Shown: positions 16,684-25,505, counted from the first letter of the stretch. The stretch is 64,000 nucleotides of DNA from Candidatus Centipeda massiliensis (GCF_900290285.1 NZ_LT985754.1:127877-191876); one strand, 5' to 3'. Numbers and translations: made by a program. Notes: generated from the sequence alone by a model not told the origin.

Positions 16684-17538
16684 ATGAAACATACGGTAAT
16701 GCTCTCAAACGGAGCATCGGTTCCCGCACTCGGACAGGGGACGTGGTATCTCGGCGATGCGCCGGAGAGCTACGATCGTGAGGTAGAGGCACTGCGCGCA
16801 GGGATCGAGGCGGGGCTGACGCTGCTCGACACGGCGGAGAACTACGGCGACGGACGCGCGGAGCGGCTGGTGGGCGAGGCAATCCGCCCATATGATCGCG
16901 CAGATCTTTTCCTCGTGTCGAAGGTCATGCCGTCGAACGCGTACGGTACACAGCTGATGAAGTCGCTGGATCGCAGCCTCGCCCATCTCGGGACGGACTA
17001 TCTCGATCTCTACCTCTATCACTGGCGCGGCAGCCGCCCGCTTGGAGAGATGGTGGCGGCGATGGAGGAGGTGCGTGCGGCGGGCAAGATCCGCGCATGG
17101 GGTGTGTCAAACCTCGACACGGCGGACATGGAGGAACTGTGGCAGATCCCCGGCGGCACGCACTGCGCCGTCAATCAGGTACTCTATCATGCCGGCTCGC
17201 GCGGCATCGACTACAGCCTCCTGCCATGGATGCGGGCACACCATGTCGCACTGATGGCGTACTGCCCGCTCGCACAGGTGGGGCGGCTCGGCTGCGACCT
17301 CCTCGGGAGCCGCGTAATCGCAGAGATTGCGGCAAAGTATGGCGCGACCCCTGCGCAGGTCGCACTTGCATGGGCGATCCGCGACGGGAACACCATCGCC
17401 ATTCCGCGTACGGGGCGCAAGGAGCACGCCGTCAGCAATGCGGGCGCGGATGCGCTCGATCTCACAGCAGAGGACTGCGCCGCGATCGACCGCGCCTTCC
17501 CACCGCCGACGCGCAAAGAGCCGCTGCATATTGAGTAG
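16684..17538 (+). CDS. Aldo-keto reductase
   Basis: A 284-residue TIM-barrel oxidoreductase. AKR motifs visible: GTWYLGD near the start, LLDTAENYGDGRAERLVGEAI (catalytic Asp and Tyr), LVSKVMP (catalytic Lys), DLYLYHWRG (catalytic His), WGVSNLD, the strand-6 QVLYH region, and the NADPH-binding IPRTGRKEHAVSNA. It reduces an aldehyde or ketone with NADPH in the cytoplasm; substrate unknown. AGGAGG sits before ATG 16684. A family B structured repeat starts 15 bp after the stop. The next gene encodes a 2-hydroxyacid dehydrogenase, another small-carbonyl oxidoreductase. Confidence 0.88.
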   Translation: MKHTVMLSNGASVPALGQGTWYLGDAPESYDREVEALRAGIEAGLTLLDTAENYGDGRAERLVGEAIRPYDRADLFLVSKVMPSNAYGTQLMKSLDRSLAHLGTDYLDLYLYHWRGSRPLGEMVAAMEEVRAAGKIRAWGVSNLDTADMEELWQIPGGTHCAVNQVLYHAGSRGIDYSLLPWMRAHHVALMAYCPLAQVGRLGCDLLGSRVIAEIAAKYGATPAQVALAWAIRDGNTIAIPRTGRKEHAVSNAGADALDLTAEDCAAIDRAFPPPTRKEPLHIE

Positions 17539-17553
17539 TGAGATGCGTCTATG

Positions 17554-17724
17554 CCTTGCATACTCCACGCGAACACCTCGTTACACAAGTGATCGTATGC
17601 TTATCTGCCTAAATACCGGCGCACTTCTTAAACGCGCTACGCTTGGACGAAAGAAGTACGCCGGGAGCAGAACGCATCCTTTACTCACTTGCTCCACTAG
17701 GGTTCGCTTAGGAGTAACGCAAGG
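17554..17724 (+). repeat. Family B structured palindromic element, copy B1
   Basis: Outer inverted repeat CCTTGCATACTCC / GGAGTAACGCAAGG. Internal helices: CAAGTGA/TCACTTG, TCTGC/GCAGA and a long central arm CCGGCGCACTTCTT/AAGAAGTACGCCGG. The central arm and first helix differ in sequence from copies B2-B4 but keep the pairing. It lies between two genes on the same strand and has no ORF of its own. Confidence 0.75.
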
Positions 17725-17775
17725 CTGTGATACGAACATTCCCGTGTGATAGATTCGCAGGTAGGAGGAAATACG

Positions 17776-18738
17776 ATGAAGATTGTGGTACTCGACGGCT
17801 ATGCCGAAAATCCGGGAGACATCAGCTGGTCGCCCCTTGCGGAACTCGGTGATTTGACCGTCTATGACCGCACCGCACTCACAGAGTCGCCGCTGATCGC
17901 CGCGCGCATCGGCGATGCGGAGATCGCCGTAACGAACAAGACACCGCTCACGCGCGCCGTGATCGACGCGTGCCCAAACCTCAAGGCAATCGCCGTACTC
18001 GCAACGGGCTACAACATCGTGGATACGATCTATGCACGCGAGAAGAACGTCCCCGTCATGAATGTGCCTGTCTACGGTACGGACAATGTCGCACAGTATG
18101 CCATTGCACTGCTGTTGGAGGCGTGCTCCCACATCGGGCATCACGACCGCTCGGTACACGCAGGGGAGTGGACGAAGAGCATTGACTTCTGCTACTGGCA
18201 GCGCCCGCTCATCGAGGTCAGCGGCAAGACGGCGGGCATCATCGGCTTTGGACGCATCGGACAGGCAGTCGCCCGCATCCTGCGTGCAATGAACGTCCGT
18301 GTGCTCGCCTACAGCAGGACGGAGCGTCCCGAGGGACGAGCGCTGGCGGACTATGTGCCGCTCGATGATCTGATCGCACAGGCGGACTTTATCTTCCTGC
18401 ACTGCCCGCTCACACCTGAGACCGATAGGATCATCAACGCCGCACGCATCGCGCAGATGAAGGACGGCGTCATCATCGTCAACAACGGACGCGGGCAGCT
18501 CATCGTGGAGGAGGATCTGGCGGCGGCGCTCACGCGCGGCAAGGTCGGCGGGGCAGCGGTGGACGTAGCATCGAGCGAGCCGATCGCGGCGGACAATCCC
18601 CTCCTCCATGCGCCGAACTGCATCATCACCCCGCACATCTCATGGGCGACCAAGGAGGCACGCGAGCGCATCATGCAGATGACGGCGAGCAATGTACGTG
18701 CGTTTATGGACGGCAAGCCGACAAATGTAGTGAACTAA
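17776..18738 (+). CDS. D-2-hydroxyacid dehydrogenase, probably glycerate/hydroxypyruvate type
   Basis: A 320-residue enzyme of the D-2-hydroxyacid dehydrogenase family. Motifs: early LKAIAVLATGYNIVD, NAD-binding GIIGFGRIGQAVARI (GxGxxG) with the downstream charged position, catalytic Arg in NNGRGQLI, Glu in SSEPIAADN-region and catalytic His in ITPHISWAT. The N-terminus (MKIVVLDGYAENPGDISW) resembles glycerate dehydrogenases. A glycerate kinase of the GckA/TtuD type lies 2 kb downstream, which fits glycerate metabolism. The start ATG 17776 follows AGGAGG by five bases; the frame open from 17746 has no such site. The TAA stop is part of the CTAA target of a family A element that abuts the gene. 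Confidence 0.82.
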   Translation: MKIVVLDGYAENPGDISWSPLAELGDLTVYDRTALTESPLIAARIGDAEIAVTNKTPLTRAVIDACPNLKAIAVLATGYNIVDTIYAREKNVPVMNVPVYGTDNVAQYAIALLLEACSHIGHHDRSVHAGEWTKSIDFCYWQRPLIEVSGKTAGIIGFGRIGQAVARILRAMNVRVLAYSRTERPEGRALADYVPLDDLIAQADFIFLHCPLTPETDRIINAARIAQMKDGVIIVNNGRGQLIVEEDLAAALTRGKVGGAAVDVASSEPIAADNPLLHAPNCIITPHISWATKEARERIMQMTASNVRAFMDGKPTNVVN

Positions 18739-18892
18739 GGAAGCATTGATAAATTCAGCACCGTCATCTTAGTGCATCTTTTCCGTCCTCTCATCGTTGG
18801 CAAATCCTCCACATAGCTCTGCTATGCGTCCGGTTTGCCGCCTTGATAGGACGTAAAATCTACACCAATCTGACGGACTTCATTGTTTATTA
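18739..18892 (-). repeat. Family A MITE-like element, degenerate copy A2
   Basis: In reverse orientation: starts GGAAGCATTGATAAATTC right after the stop codon of the dehydrogenase and keeps the central CCTCCACATAGC...GCTATGCGTCCGG block, but the far terminus is decayed (TTCATTGTTTATTATAAC). No flanking direct repeat can be seen. The right boundary is approximate. Confidence 0.75.
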
Positions 18893-18909
18893 TAACAGGC
18901 ACCTGCGCC

Positions 18910-20544
18910 TTACTTCGTGAGCACGACGACCTCGTACGGGCGCAGATCCGCCGCAAGCCCCTCGTAGTTGCCGAGGAGTTTTTTCCAGCCCGCCTCCGTG
19001 AGTGCATCGAGACTGTCCTCCATGAGGGGGACATTTGCCGCGCGGAAATTGCAGTAAACGCGCAGCTTCTGTTCCGCATAGGCGCGCTCATAGGCGATGA
19101 TGCTCGCGTTTTCGCGCTCAAGAAAGAAGATGTCGCCCCTTTGGATGATGGGCATCTCCTTCCGCAGGCGGATGAGCGTCTGATAGAAGCGGAAAATCGA
19201 GTCGGGATCCATACGCTCTGCCGCAGCGTTGATCATAGTGAAATTGTCGGGCAGGGCGAGCCACGGCGTGCCGCTCGTAAATCCCGCATTCTCCGCCGCA
19301 CTCCACTGCATCGGGGTGCGGCTGTTGTCGCGCGAGCGCGCGGAGAGGATATGCAGCGCCTCCTCCTTGGATTTCCCCGCGGCAAGGAGGATTTCGTAGT
19401 AGTTCAGGCTCTCGACATCCTCGTACTGCGCGATGTCCGTATACCCCGCATTCGTCATGCCGAGCTCCTCGCCCTGGTAGATGTAGGGCGTGCCGCGCAT
19501 AAAATGAGTGCATGCGGCGAGCATCTTCGCGGACGCTTTCCAATACGCTCCGTCGTCGCCGAGACGGCTGACGATGCGCGGCTGATCGTGGTTGCACCAG
19601 AAGACGGCGTTCCAGCCGGCGCCCGCCGCCATCCCCTCCTGCCAAATAGAAAAGAGCTTCTTGAGCGCTCCGATGTCCGGCTCCTGCAGCGCCCACTTTG
19701 CACCGTCCTTGTAGTCGATCTTCAGATGATGGAAGCTGAAGACCATCGAGAGTTCCTTTTCGGCGGGGTTGGAGTAGCGGATGCAGTTCTCTAAGGAAGT
19801 GGAGGACATCTCGCCAACGGTGACCATCGCGTCAATGCCCGTGTCACGCGTGAGTTCCTTCAAAAATTCGTGGACGTGTCGCCCATCCGTGTAGAAGCGC
19901 CGTCCATCGCCCTTATGATCGTCCTCGAAAACGGCGGGCTTTGAGATGAGGTTCACGACATCGAAGCGGAATCCCTCCACGCCCTTTTTCTTCCAGAAAC
20001 GAATGACCTGCTTCAGCTCCTCGCGCACGCGTGGATTTTCCCAGTTGAGATCCGCCTGCGTCACATCGAAGAGATGGAGGTAGTATTTCCCGCGGGCGGG
20101 CACGTACTCCCACGCGCTTTTGCCGAACTTCGACACCCAGTTCGTCGGCGGCCGCCCCTCCCTGCCGTCCTGCCAAATATAGTAGTCCATATAGGCGGGA
20201 TCACCCGCAAGCGCACGTTGGAACCACGCGTGCTGCGTCGATGTATGGTTGAATACCATGTCGAGCATGATGCCGATGCCGCGCTCCCTCGCCGCGCGGA
20301 TCAGCGCCTCCGCATCCTCCATCGTGCCGAAGCGCGGGTCGACGGCACAGTAGTCCGCGACATCGTAGCCGTTATCGTTCTGCGGCGAGACAAAGAACGG
20401 AGTCAGCCAGAGGAAATCGACACCAAGCTCCTTCAGATAGTCGAGCTTCGCCGTGACCCCCGCGAGATCGCCAAGCCCATCGCCATTCGTATCGTAGAAG
20501 GACTTCGGATAGATCTGGTAAACGACTTTATCCCGTATATCCAT
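18910..20544 (-). CDS. treC: Trehalose-6-phosphate hydrolase (alpha,alpha-phosphotrehalase), GH13
   Basis: A 544-residue GH13 enzyme that follows Escherichia coli TreC closely along its length: VVYQIYPKSFYDTNGDG, WLTPFFVSPQNDNGYDVADY, LDMVFNHTSTQHAWF, ADLNWENPRVREELK, GFRFDVVNLISK (nucleophile Asp), MVTVGEMSSTSLENC (acid/base Glu), NHDQPRIVSRLGD (transition-state Asp), YIYQGEELGMTN and SRDNSRTPMQWS. It would split trehalose 6-phosphate into glucose and glucose 6-phosphate. The usual partners (PTS EIIBC-Tre, TreR) are not in the window, so specificity could also be a related oligo-1,6-glucosidase; the shared HHLKIDYKDGAKW region favours TreC. It is a single gene with its own promoter. Confidence 0.82.
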   Translation of the reverse strand: MDIRDKVVYQIYPKSFYDTNGDGLGDLAGVTAKLDYLKELGVDFLWLTPFFVSPQNDNGYDVADYCAVDPRFGTMEDAEALIRAARERGIGIMLDMVFNHTSTQHAWFQRALAGDPAYMDYYIWQDGREGRPPTNWVSKFGKSAWEYVPARGKYYLHLFDVTQADLNWENPRVREELKQVIRFWKKKGVEGFRFDVVNLISKPAVFEDDHKGDGRRFYTDGRHVHEFLKELTRDTGIDAMVTVGEMSSTSLENCIRYSNPAEKELSMVFSFHHLKIDYKDGAKWALQEPDIGALKKLFSIWQEGMAAGAGWNAVFWCNHDQPRIVSRLGDDGAYWKASAKMLAACTHFMRGTPYIYQGEELGMTNAGYTDIAQYEDVESLNYYEILLAAGKSKEEALHILSARSRDNSRTPMQWSAAENAGFTSGTPWLALPDNFTMINAAAERMDPDSIFRFYQTLIRLRKEMPIIQRGDIFFLERENASIIAYERAYAEQKLRVYCNFRAANVPLMEDSLDALTEAGWKKLLGNYEGLAADLRPYEVVVLTK

Positions 20545-20627
20545 TGCGTATACTCCTTTTGGTTATGTGAAAACCTACCCGCCATAAACCGCCTTCATCG
20601 CTCAATGTGTCCCATATTTATGATACT

Positions 20628-20656
20628 ATTAGACCATAGAAAGTCATTCTGGTCAA
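20628..20656 (-). promoter_or_regulatory. Candidate promoter of treC
   Basis: On the minus strand: TTGACC (20651-20656), 17-base spacer, TCTAAT (20628-20633), about 85 bases before the treC start. Confidence 0.5.
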
Positions 20657-20664
20657 TGGGGACT

Positions 20665-20692
20665 TTGGGGATCTGTTTCACTGTGCTATAAT
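20665..20692 (+). promoter_or_regulatory. Candidate promoter of the glycerate kinase gene
   Basis: TTGGGG (20665-20670), 16-base spacer and an extended -10 TGCTATAAT (TATAAT at 20687-20692), about 18 bases before the AAAGGAGG ribosome binding site. Confidence 0.6.
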
Positions 20693-20715
20693 AGTAGGAA
20701 AAAGGAGGCATTGTT

Positions 20716-21948
20716 ATGAATTTACGAAGCGATGCCGACGGCATCATCCAAGAGACCCTCGCGGAGATCCTTCCTGATGCCGCCGTAGAAAAGGCACTCA
20801 GAGGTCATACGTTCGGCGCGGGGCGCGTCGTCCTCATTGCGGTCGGCAAGGCGGCGTGGCAGATGGCGCACGCGGCGGCGGACGTACTCGGCGAACGCAT
20901 TGACACCGGGCTTGTCATCACGAAGTACGGTCATGTCATGGGCGAGATCCCGCGCATCCGCTGTGTTGAGGCGGGGCATCCCGTACCCGATGAGAACTCG
21001 CTTGCGGCGACCGTGGAGGCACTCGCACTCACAGAGAACCTCACGGCGGAGGATACCGTCCTATTCCTCCTCTCGGGCGGCGGGAGCGCCCTCTTTGAAC
21101 AGCCGCTCATCCTTCCCGCAGAGCTGACCGCGCTCACTGAACACCTGCTCGCATCGGGTGCATCCATTGTCGAGATGAACACCATCCGCAAGCGTATGAG
21201 CGCGGTCAAGGGCGGGCGGTTCGGCGCACACTGCGCCCCCGCGCACGTCTTCTCCATCGTCCTCAGCGACATCCTCGGCGACCCGCTCGACATGATCGCC
21301 TCAGGTCCCGCGCACCCCGACACATCGACCGCAGAGGACGCACACGCCGTCGTCCAAAAATACGGGCTGCACCTCTCCAAGGAGGCGGCTGCCCTCCTCG
21401 ATGCGCCGCTGCCAACCGCACTCCCGAACGTCGAGACACACATCACGGGCAGCGTGCGCGAGCTATGCGCGGCGGCGGCGCGTGCGTCCGAGCGGCGCGG
21501 CTATACCCCCGTTCTGCTCACCGATCAGCTGGACACCGAGGCGCGCGCGGCAGGACAGTTCCTCGCCTGCATCGCGCGTACGCACGCAGGAGATGGCACC
21601 TCCTACGCCTACATCGCCGGCGGCGAGACCATCGTACAGCTCGTGGGCAAGGGGCGCGGCGGACGCAACCAGGAACTTGCACTCGCAGCGGCGGACGGCA
21701 TCGCAGGACGCGATAACATCGCCGTATTCAGCATCGGCAGCGACGGCACCGACGGCCCCACCGATGCGGCGGGCGGCTACGTCGACGGCGACACGGCGGC
21801 AGCGCTTGCACGCACGGGCATGGATGCCGCGACGGCACTCGCCGAGAACGACTCCTACACGGCGCTCAACGCCGTCGATGGGCTTATCATCACGGGTCCC
21901 ACCGGCACCAACGTCAACGACGTGGCGGTTGTGCTGATACGGGGCTGA
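20716..21948 (+). CDS. Glycerate 2-kinase (GckA/TtuD, MOFRL family)
   Basis: A 410-residue protein with the DUF4147 plus MOFRL arrangement. The N-terminal half has IAVGKAAWQMAHAAA, CVEAGHPVPDENS and FLLSGGGSALFEQP (glycerate/ATP site), and NTIRKRMSAVKGGR. The C-terminal MOFRL part has GGETIVQLVGKGRGGRNQE and IGSDGTDGPTDAAGG, ending GPTGTNVNDVAVVLI. It phosphorylates D-glycerate to 2-phosphoglycerate, feeding lower glycolysis; older annotations call this family hydroxypyruvate reductase. It pairs logically with the hydroxyacid dehydrogenase at 17776, though treC in opposite orientation separates them. AAAGGAGG precedes ATG 20716. Confidence 0.87.
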   Translation: MNLRSDADGIIQETLAEILPDAAVEKALRGHTFGAGRVVLIAVGKAAWQMAHAAADVLGERIDTGLVITKYGHVMGEIPRIRCVEAGHPVPDENSLAATVEALALTENLTAEDTVLFLLSGGGSALFEQPLILPAELTALTEHLLASGASIVEMNTIRKRMSAVKGGRFGAHCAPAHVFSIVLSDILGDPLDMIASGPAHPDTSTAEDAHAVVQKYGLHLSKEAAALLDAPLPTALPNVETHITGSVRELCAAAARASERRGYTPVLLTDQLDTEARAAGQFLACIARTHAGDGTSYAYIAGGETIVQLVGKGRGGRNQELALAAADGIAGRDNIAVFSIGSDGTDGPTDAAGGYVDGDTAAALARTGMDAATALAENDSYTALNAVDGLIITGPTGTNVNDVAVVLIRG

Positions 21949-22007
21949 GTGATCGGAGCTTCCTTTCTCAGCGCTTTCCAAAGGAAGCAGATACGGAGGA
22001 AAACATC

Positions 22008-22271
22008 ATGACACGATTCGAGTTAATGCTTGACGATCATGTAAAGCAGGAGGCAGATGAGCTTTTTGACAGCCTTGGGCTAGATACGGCGACGGCAATT
22101 CGGATCTTTTTGCGGGCATCGATCGCACACGCGGGGATCCCCTTTTCCGTGCAGCAGCGCGGTATGCCGGATGACCTGATGGAGGCGATACGCGACAGCC
22201 GCACGGGGCGGAACCTGCACGGTCCATTCTCCTCTGCGGAGGAAGCCGTTGCGTCCATGCTGGAGGACTAG
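22008..22271 (+). CDS. RelB/DinJ-family antitoxin
   Basis: An 87-residue protein of the ribbon-helix-helix RelB/DinJ family: MTRFELMLDDHVKQEADELFDSLGLDTATAIRIFLRASI is the typical N-terminal strand and paired helices that bind DNA, and the acidic C-terminus (SSAEEAVASMLED) would wrap the toxin. It neutralises the YafQ-like toxin encoded 1 base downstream and is expected to autorepress the pair. CGGAGG lies before ATG 22008. A second, related antitoxin occurs at 27047-27340. Confidence 0.87.
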   Translation: MTRFELMLDDHVKQEADELFDSLGLDTATAIRIFLRASIAHAGIPFSVQQRGMPDDLMEAIRDSRTGRNLHGPFSSAEEAVASMLED

Positions 22272-22272
22272 C

Positions 22273-22551
22273 GTGTATCAGATCGTCTATACGAATCGCA
22301 TGAAACGTGACGTGCGCCGTGCGAAAAAACGCGGCAAAGACATGAGAAAGCTCGTTGCGGTATTGGCACTCCTGCAACACGGACAACCACTCCCCGACAA
22401 CTGCCGAGACCATCCGCTTGGTGGAAATTTGCGGGATTTTCGGGAGTGCCACATTGAGCCGGATTGGCTGCTCATGTACCAGCTTTTTGAGGATCGACTG
22501 ATCCTGTCCGCTGCAGCAACGGGGACACATGCCGATCTCTTTGGAGAGTAA
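22273..22551 (+). CDS. YafQ-family mRNA interferase toxin
   Basis: A 92-residue toxin, the same length as E. coli YafQ. Conserved features: FKRDVRR-like N-terminal helix (NRMKRDVRRAKKRGKDMRKL), PDNCRDHPLGGNLRDFRECHIEPDWLLMYQ with the catalytic His and Asp residues, and the C-terminal GTHADLFG with the last catalytic His. It should cleave mRNA at codons on the translating ribosome. The start GTG 22273 is six bases after GGAGG, within the last codons of the antitoxin gene. The longer frame from 22249 only overlaps the antitoxin. All key residues are present, so the pair looks functional. Confidence 0.87.
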   Translation: MYQIVYTNRMKRDVRRAKKRGKDMRKLVAVLALLQHGQPLPDNCRDHPLGGNLRDFRECHIEPDWLLMYQLFEDRLILSAAATGTHADLFGE

Positions 22552-22574
22552 CGGGGAAAACGGAGGAAAACATC

Positions 22575-23090
22575 ATGCGCAAAGCAATCGTCGTTGTCGA
22601 TATGCAGAACGATTTCATTGACGGAGCACTCGGGACAAAGGAGGCGCAGGCAATGCTGCCGCATCTCGTGGAGAAACTCGCAGCCGAGCAGGCGGCGGGC
22701 ACGGTGCTCATCTTTACCATGGATACACATGGGACAGACTATCTCCAAACGCAGGAGGGACAGAAACTGCCCGTCGAGCACTGCATCCGCAGTACGGCGG
22801 GCTGGGAGATCGCGGATGTGCTGCAGCCCTTTGTACGCACTGCTGTCGCCGTTATCGAAAAGCCGACATTTGGCGCGACCGCACTCCCCGCCGCCCTCGT
22901 GGACTGCGACGAAATCGAACTCGTCGGGCTCTGCACCGATATCTGCGTCATCTCCAACGCCCTCCTCCTCAAGGCATTCTATCCCGAGAAGCGCATCACC
23001 GTCGATGCCTCCTGCTGCGCGGGGGTGACGCCTGAGAGTCATGCGAATGCTCTTGCGGCGATGCGGATGTGTCAGGTCGAGGTGCAGTGA
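22575..23090 (+). CDS. Isochorismatase-family cysteine hydrolase (nicotinamidase-like)
   Basis: A 171-residue enzyme with the isochorismatase-fold catalytic triad: Asp in AIVVVDMQNDFIDG, Lys in VIEKPTFGAT, and the nucleophilic Cys in LVGLCTDICVISNALLLKAF. A Thr-His pair (FTMDTHGTDY) supplies the usual metal-site residues. The size and the short N-terminus fit nicotinamidase/pyrazinamidase-like hydrolases; the substrate is not certain. It follows the toxin gene by 23 bp with its own GGAGG. A degraded copy of its last 42 bp appears at 25382-25423, beyond the next gene. Confidence 0.82.
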   Translation: MRKAIVVVDMQNDFIDGALGTKEAQAMLPHLVEKLAAEQAAGTVLIFTMDTHGTDYLQTQEGQKLPVEHCIRSTAGWEIADVLQPFVRTAVAVIEKPTFGATALPAALVDCDEIELVGLCTDICVISNALLLKAFYPEKRITVDASCCAGVTPESHANALAAMRMCQVEVQ

Positions 23091-23143
23091 CGCTGCCCAC
23101 AGTATTATGGAGGATATATCTTTATCGTTGTGATAGGCAGATT

Positions 23144-25102
23144 ATGATGGGAAGAGCATATTATTCGGGTTCAATTTCCTCTTTTTTGACGGCAGAAGAA
23201 GATCGCATCCTCGGGTGGTTGATGATCGAGGATTCGTTTCGGACCGAGGATGTTCAAAAGAACGCATGGCGTGCAGAGATCCAGGTTTTAAAGGAGCAGA
23301 TTGCCTCCTTTCTGGACGGAGAGATCGCCTTTGAATTCACGATTCCGCGCATGGGACACCGTGTGGATGTCGTGCTCATCATCCAGGGGATTATTTTCTT
23401 GCTGGAGTTTAAGGTCGGGGATGATACGTATGCAAAATCAACAAAAGATCAAGTGGTGGATTATGCCCTTGATCTAAAGTATTTTCATGAGGCGAGTCGG
23501 GACCGCACAATCGTGCCGATCATTGTGCCGACGGAAGCGGCTGATCAGGCGAATACACTGTCTCTGATGGAGGATGGGATTGCGCAGGTGCTTTGCTGCA
23601 ATCGGCATAATATCGGGAGCGTGCTTCGGCAGGTCCTGCCGCAGATGCATGCCTCTCCTTTATCCATGGACGCATGGCTGGATGCGCGCTATGCGCCGAC
23701 ACCGACCATCATCGAGGCGGCACAGGCACTCTATCGCGCGCATTCGGTTCGTGATATATCGCGCAGCGATGCAGGAGCAGAAAATTTGACTGTGACAACG
23801 GCAGCGATCAACCAGATCATAGATGAATGCAAGGCACGCCACAAAAAGGCGATCTGTTTTATCACAGGAGTTCCTGGGGCGGGAAAGACACTTGCGGGCC
23901 TCAACATAGCCAATGCTCGTCATCAATTCAATGAGGATGAACATGCCGGATTTCTCTCGGGGAACGGCCCTCTCGTTGCAGTTCTGCAGGAGGCATTGGC
24001 GCGAGATAGAGCAGCGATGCACAAAGTGACCAAAGAGCAGGCGCGACGAGAAACGAAGTCCTTTATCCAAGTGATTCATAAATTCCGCGATGAGGCGTTG
24101 TCCTCGTCGCGTCCGCCCATCGAGAAAGTTGCCATTTTTGACGAGGCGCAGCGTGCATGGGATGCCGATGCACTGATGAAATTTATGAAGCGAAAAAAGG
24201 GCGTGCCAGATTTTCACCAATCGGAGCCGGAGTTCCTCATTAGTATCATGGATCGACATGCGGACTGGGCCGTGATCGTCTGTCTCATCGGCGGTGGGCA
24301 GGAGATCAATACGGGTGAGGCCGGTATAGAGGAATGGCTGCATGCACTGCGTGAACAATCTCCGAACTGGGAGATCCATCTATCGGATCGGATGACAGAC
24401 AGTGAGTATGTGGGGAGCAGTGACATTCCGCGGATGCTGGGGGATCGGGCGTATCGAGTTGTCTCGTCCCTGCATCTGGGCGTATCGCTGCGTTCCTTCC
24501 GCAGTGAGCGGCTTGCAGATTTTGTTAAGGCGCTGCTCGATGACGATACAGCTGCGGCACGAGAGCTCTATGCTGCGCTTTATTTGAACTATCCCATCGT
24601 TTTGACGCGGGACCTTGCGCGTGCAAAGGCGTGGGTGCGCAGCAAAGTGCGCGGGACGGAGTGGGCAGGGGTGCTTGCGAGTTCAAAGGCGAAGCGTTTG
24701 AGAAGTGTTGGCATTTGGGTGAATGTGCAGCGGGATCCTGTTGCATGGTTCTTGAATGATCCGGCGAATGCAGATGCTTCTTGTTTCCTCGAGGTTCCCG
24801 CCACGGAGTTTGAGGTGCAGGGGCTCGAGATCGACTATGGTCTCCTTGCGTGGGACGCAGATCTCCGCTATTGTGATGGAGGGTTTGATTATTTTGACTG
24901 CCGCGGAGCCCGCTGGATGCACGTCAACAAGGAACAGGGGCAACGCTACCTGAAGAACGCCTATCGTGTCCTCCTCACCCGAGCCCGGCAAGGTCTCGTC
25001 ATCTTCGTTCCTGAGGGTGATCCGGATGATGAAACGCGGAGGCCGGAATACTATGATGTTACGTATGAATATTTGAGGTCCCTGGGGCTGCGAGAGATTT
25101 AA
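23144..25102 (+). CDS. DUF2075 (Schlafen group 3-like) helicase with N-terminal nuclease-like domain
   Basis: A 652-residue protein. Residues 1-180 carry a PD-(D/E)xK-like pattern: HRVDVVLIIQGIIFLLEFKVG (Asp, then Glu-x-Lys after a hydrophobic strand). From about residue 225 it is a DUF2075 P-loop NTPase: FITGVPGAGKTLAGLNIA (Walker A), VAIFDEAQRAWD (Walker B), VCLIGGGQEINTGEAG (motif III), and a C-terminal EVQGLEIDYGLL and YRVLLTRARQGLVIFVPEG (motif VI). Such proteins are common in defence islands, but their action is poorly known. The start is uncertain: ATG 23144 or 23147, preceded only by AGGCAG; the frame open from 23069 overlaps the previous gene. The TAA stop lies in the TTAA duplicated by family A copy A3. 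Confidence 0.78.
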   Translation: MMGRAYYSGSISSFLTAEEDRILGWLMIEDSFRTEDVQKNAWRAEIQVLKEQIASFLDGEIAFEFTIPRMGHRVDVVLIIQGIIFLLEFKVGDDTYAKSTKDQVVDYALDLKYFHEASRDRTIVPIIVPTEAADQANTLSLMEDGIAQVLCCNRHNIGSVLRQVLPQMHASPLSMDAWLDARYAPTPTIIEAAQALYRAHSVRDISRSDAGAENLTVTTAAINQIIDECKARHKKAICFITGVPGAGKTLAGLNIANARHQFNEDEHAGFLSGNGPLVAVLQEALARDRAAMHKVTKEQARRETKSFIQVIHKFRDEALSSSRPPIEKVAIFDEAQRAWDADALMKFMKRKKGVPDFHQSEPEFLISIMDRHADWAVIVCLIGGGQEINTGEAGIEEWLHALREQSPNWEIHLSDRMTDSEYVGSSDIPRMLGDRAYRVVSSLHLGVSLRSFRSERLADFVKALLDDDTAAARELYAALYLNYPIVLTRDLARAKAWVRSKVRGTEWAGVLASSKAKRLRSVGIWVNVQRDPVAWFLNDPANADASCFLEVPATEFEVQGLEIDYGLLAWDADLRYCDGGFDYFDCRGARWMHVNKEQGQRYLKNAYRVLLTRARQGLVIFVPEGDPDDETRRPEYYDVTYEYLRSLGLREI

Positions 25103-25261
25103 GGAATCGCTGATAAAACAGACCCTCAGATTGGCGTAGATTTTTTTGTTCGGACAAGAAAGCAAACCGGACGCATAGCCAAAGCTATGTGGAGGATCGT
25201 GGGTACAGTGCGGGCAAAAAAGATGCTTTAAGATGGCGCGGCTGAATTTATCAGTGCTCCC
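25103..25261 (+). repeat. Family A MITE-like element, copy A3 (159 bp)
   Basis: Ends GGAATCGCTGATAAA and TTTATCAGTGCTCCC; flanked by the 4-bp direct repeat TTAA (25099-25102 and 25262-25265). It inserted at the stop codon of the DUF2075 gene and left it intact. Confidence 0.82.
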
Positions 25262-25381
25262 TTAACATATCTGCTTATAAGTCCGATGTAAAGGCGAAAT
25301 ACTCCTGCATGTTCGGAAATGAATCCGCGCATGCGGTGTGAAATGAATCCATATAAATAGAGGAGTGTGATTGTGTGCAGG

Positions 25382-25423
25382 GCACGCGCAGTGATGTGGA
25401 TGTGTCAGGTGAAGGTGTGGTGA
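25382..25423 (+). pseudogene. Remnant matching the 3' end of the isochorismatase gene
   Basis: The 42 bp here match the last 42 bp of the isochorismatase gene (23049-23090) at about 32 positions, including an identical GGATGTGTCAGGT, and would encode a similar tail (MCQVKV then stop, against MCQVEV). It is a leftover of a gene end or an old att-like direct repeat; nothing upstream of it looks coding. Boundaries may be off by a base. Confidence 0.5.
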
Positions 25424-25505
25424 GTGGGATTTTTGAGGCTGTTTTTCAAGCAGCTTTTTTTTTATTTCAAAAAATATGTTATAATAGGTTGAAAATTTTG
25501 ATATA

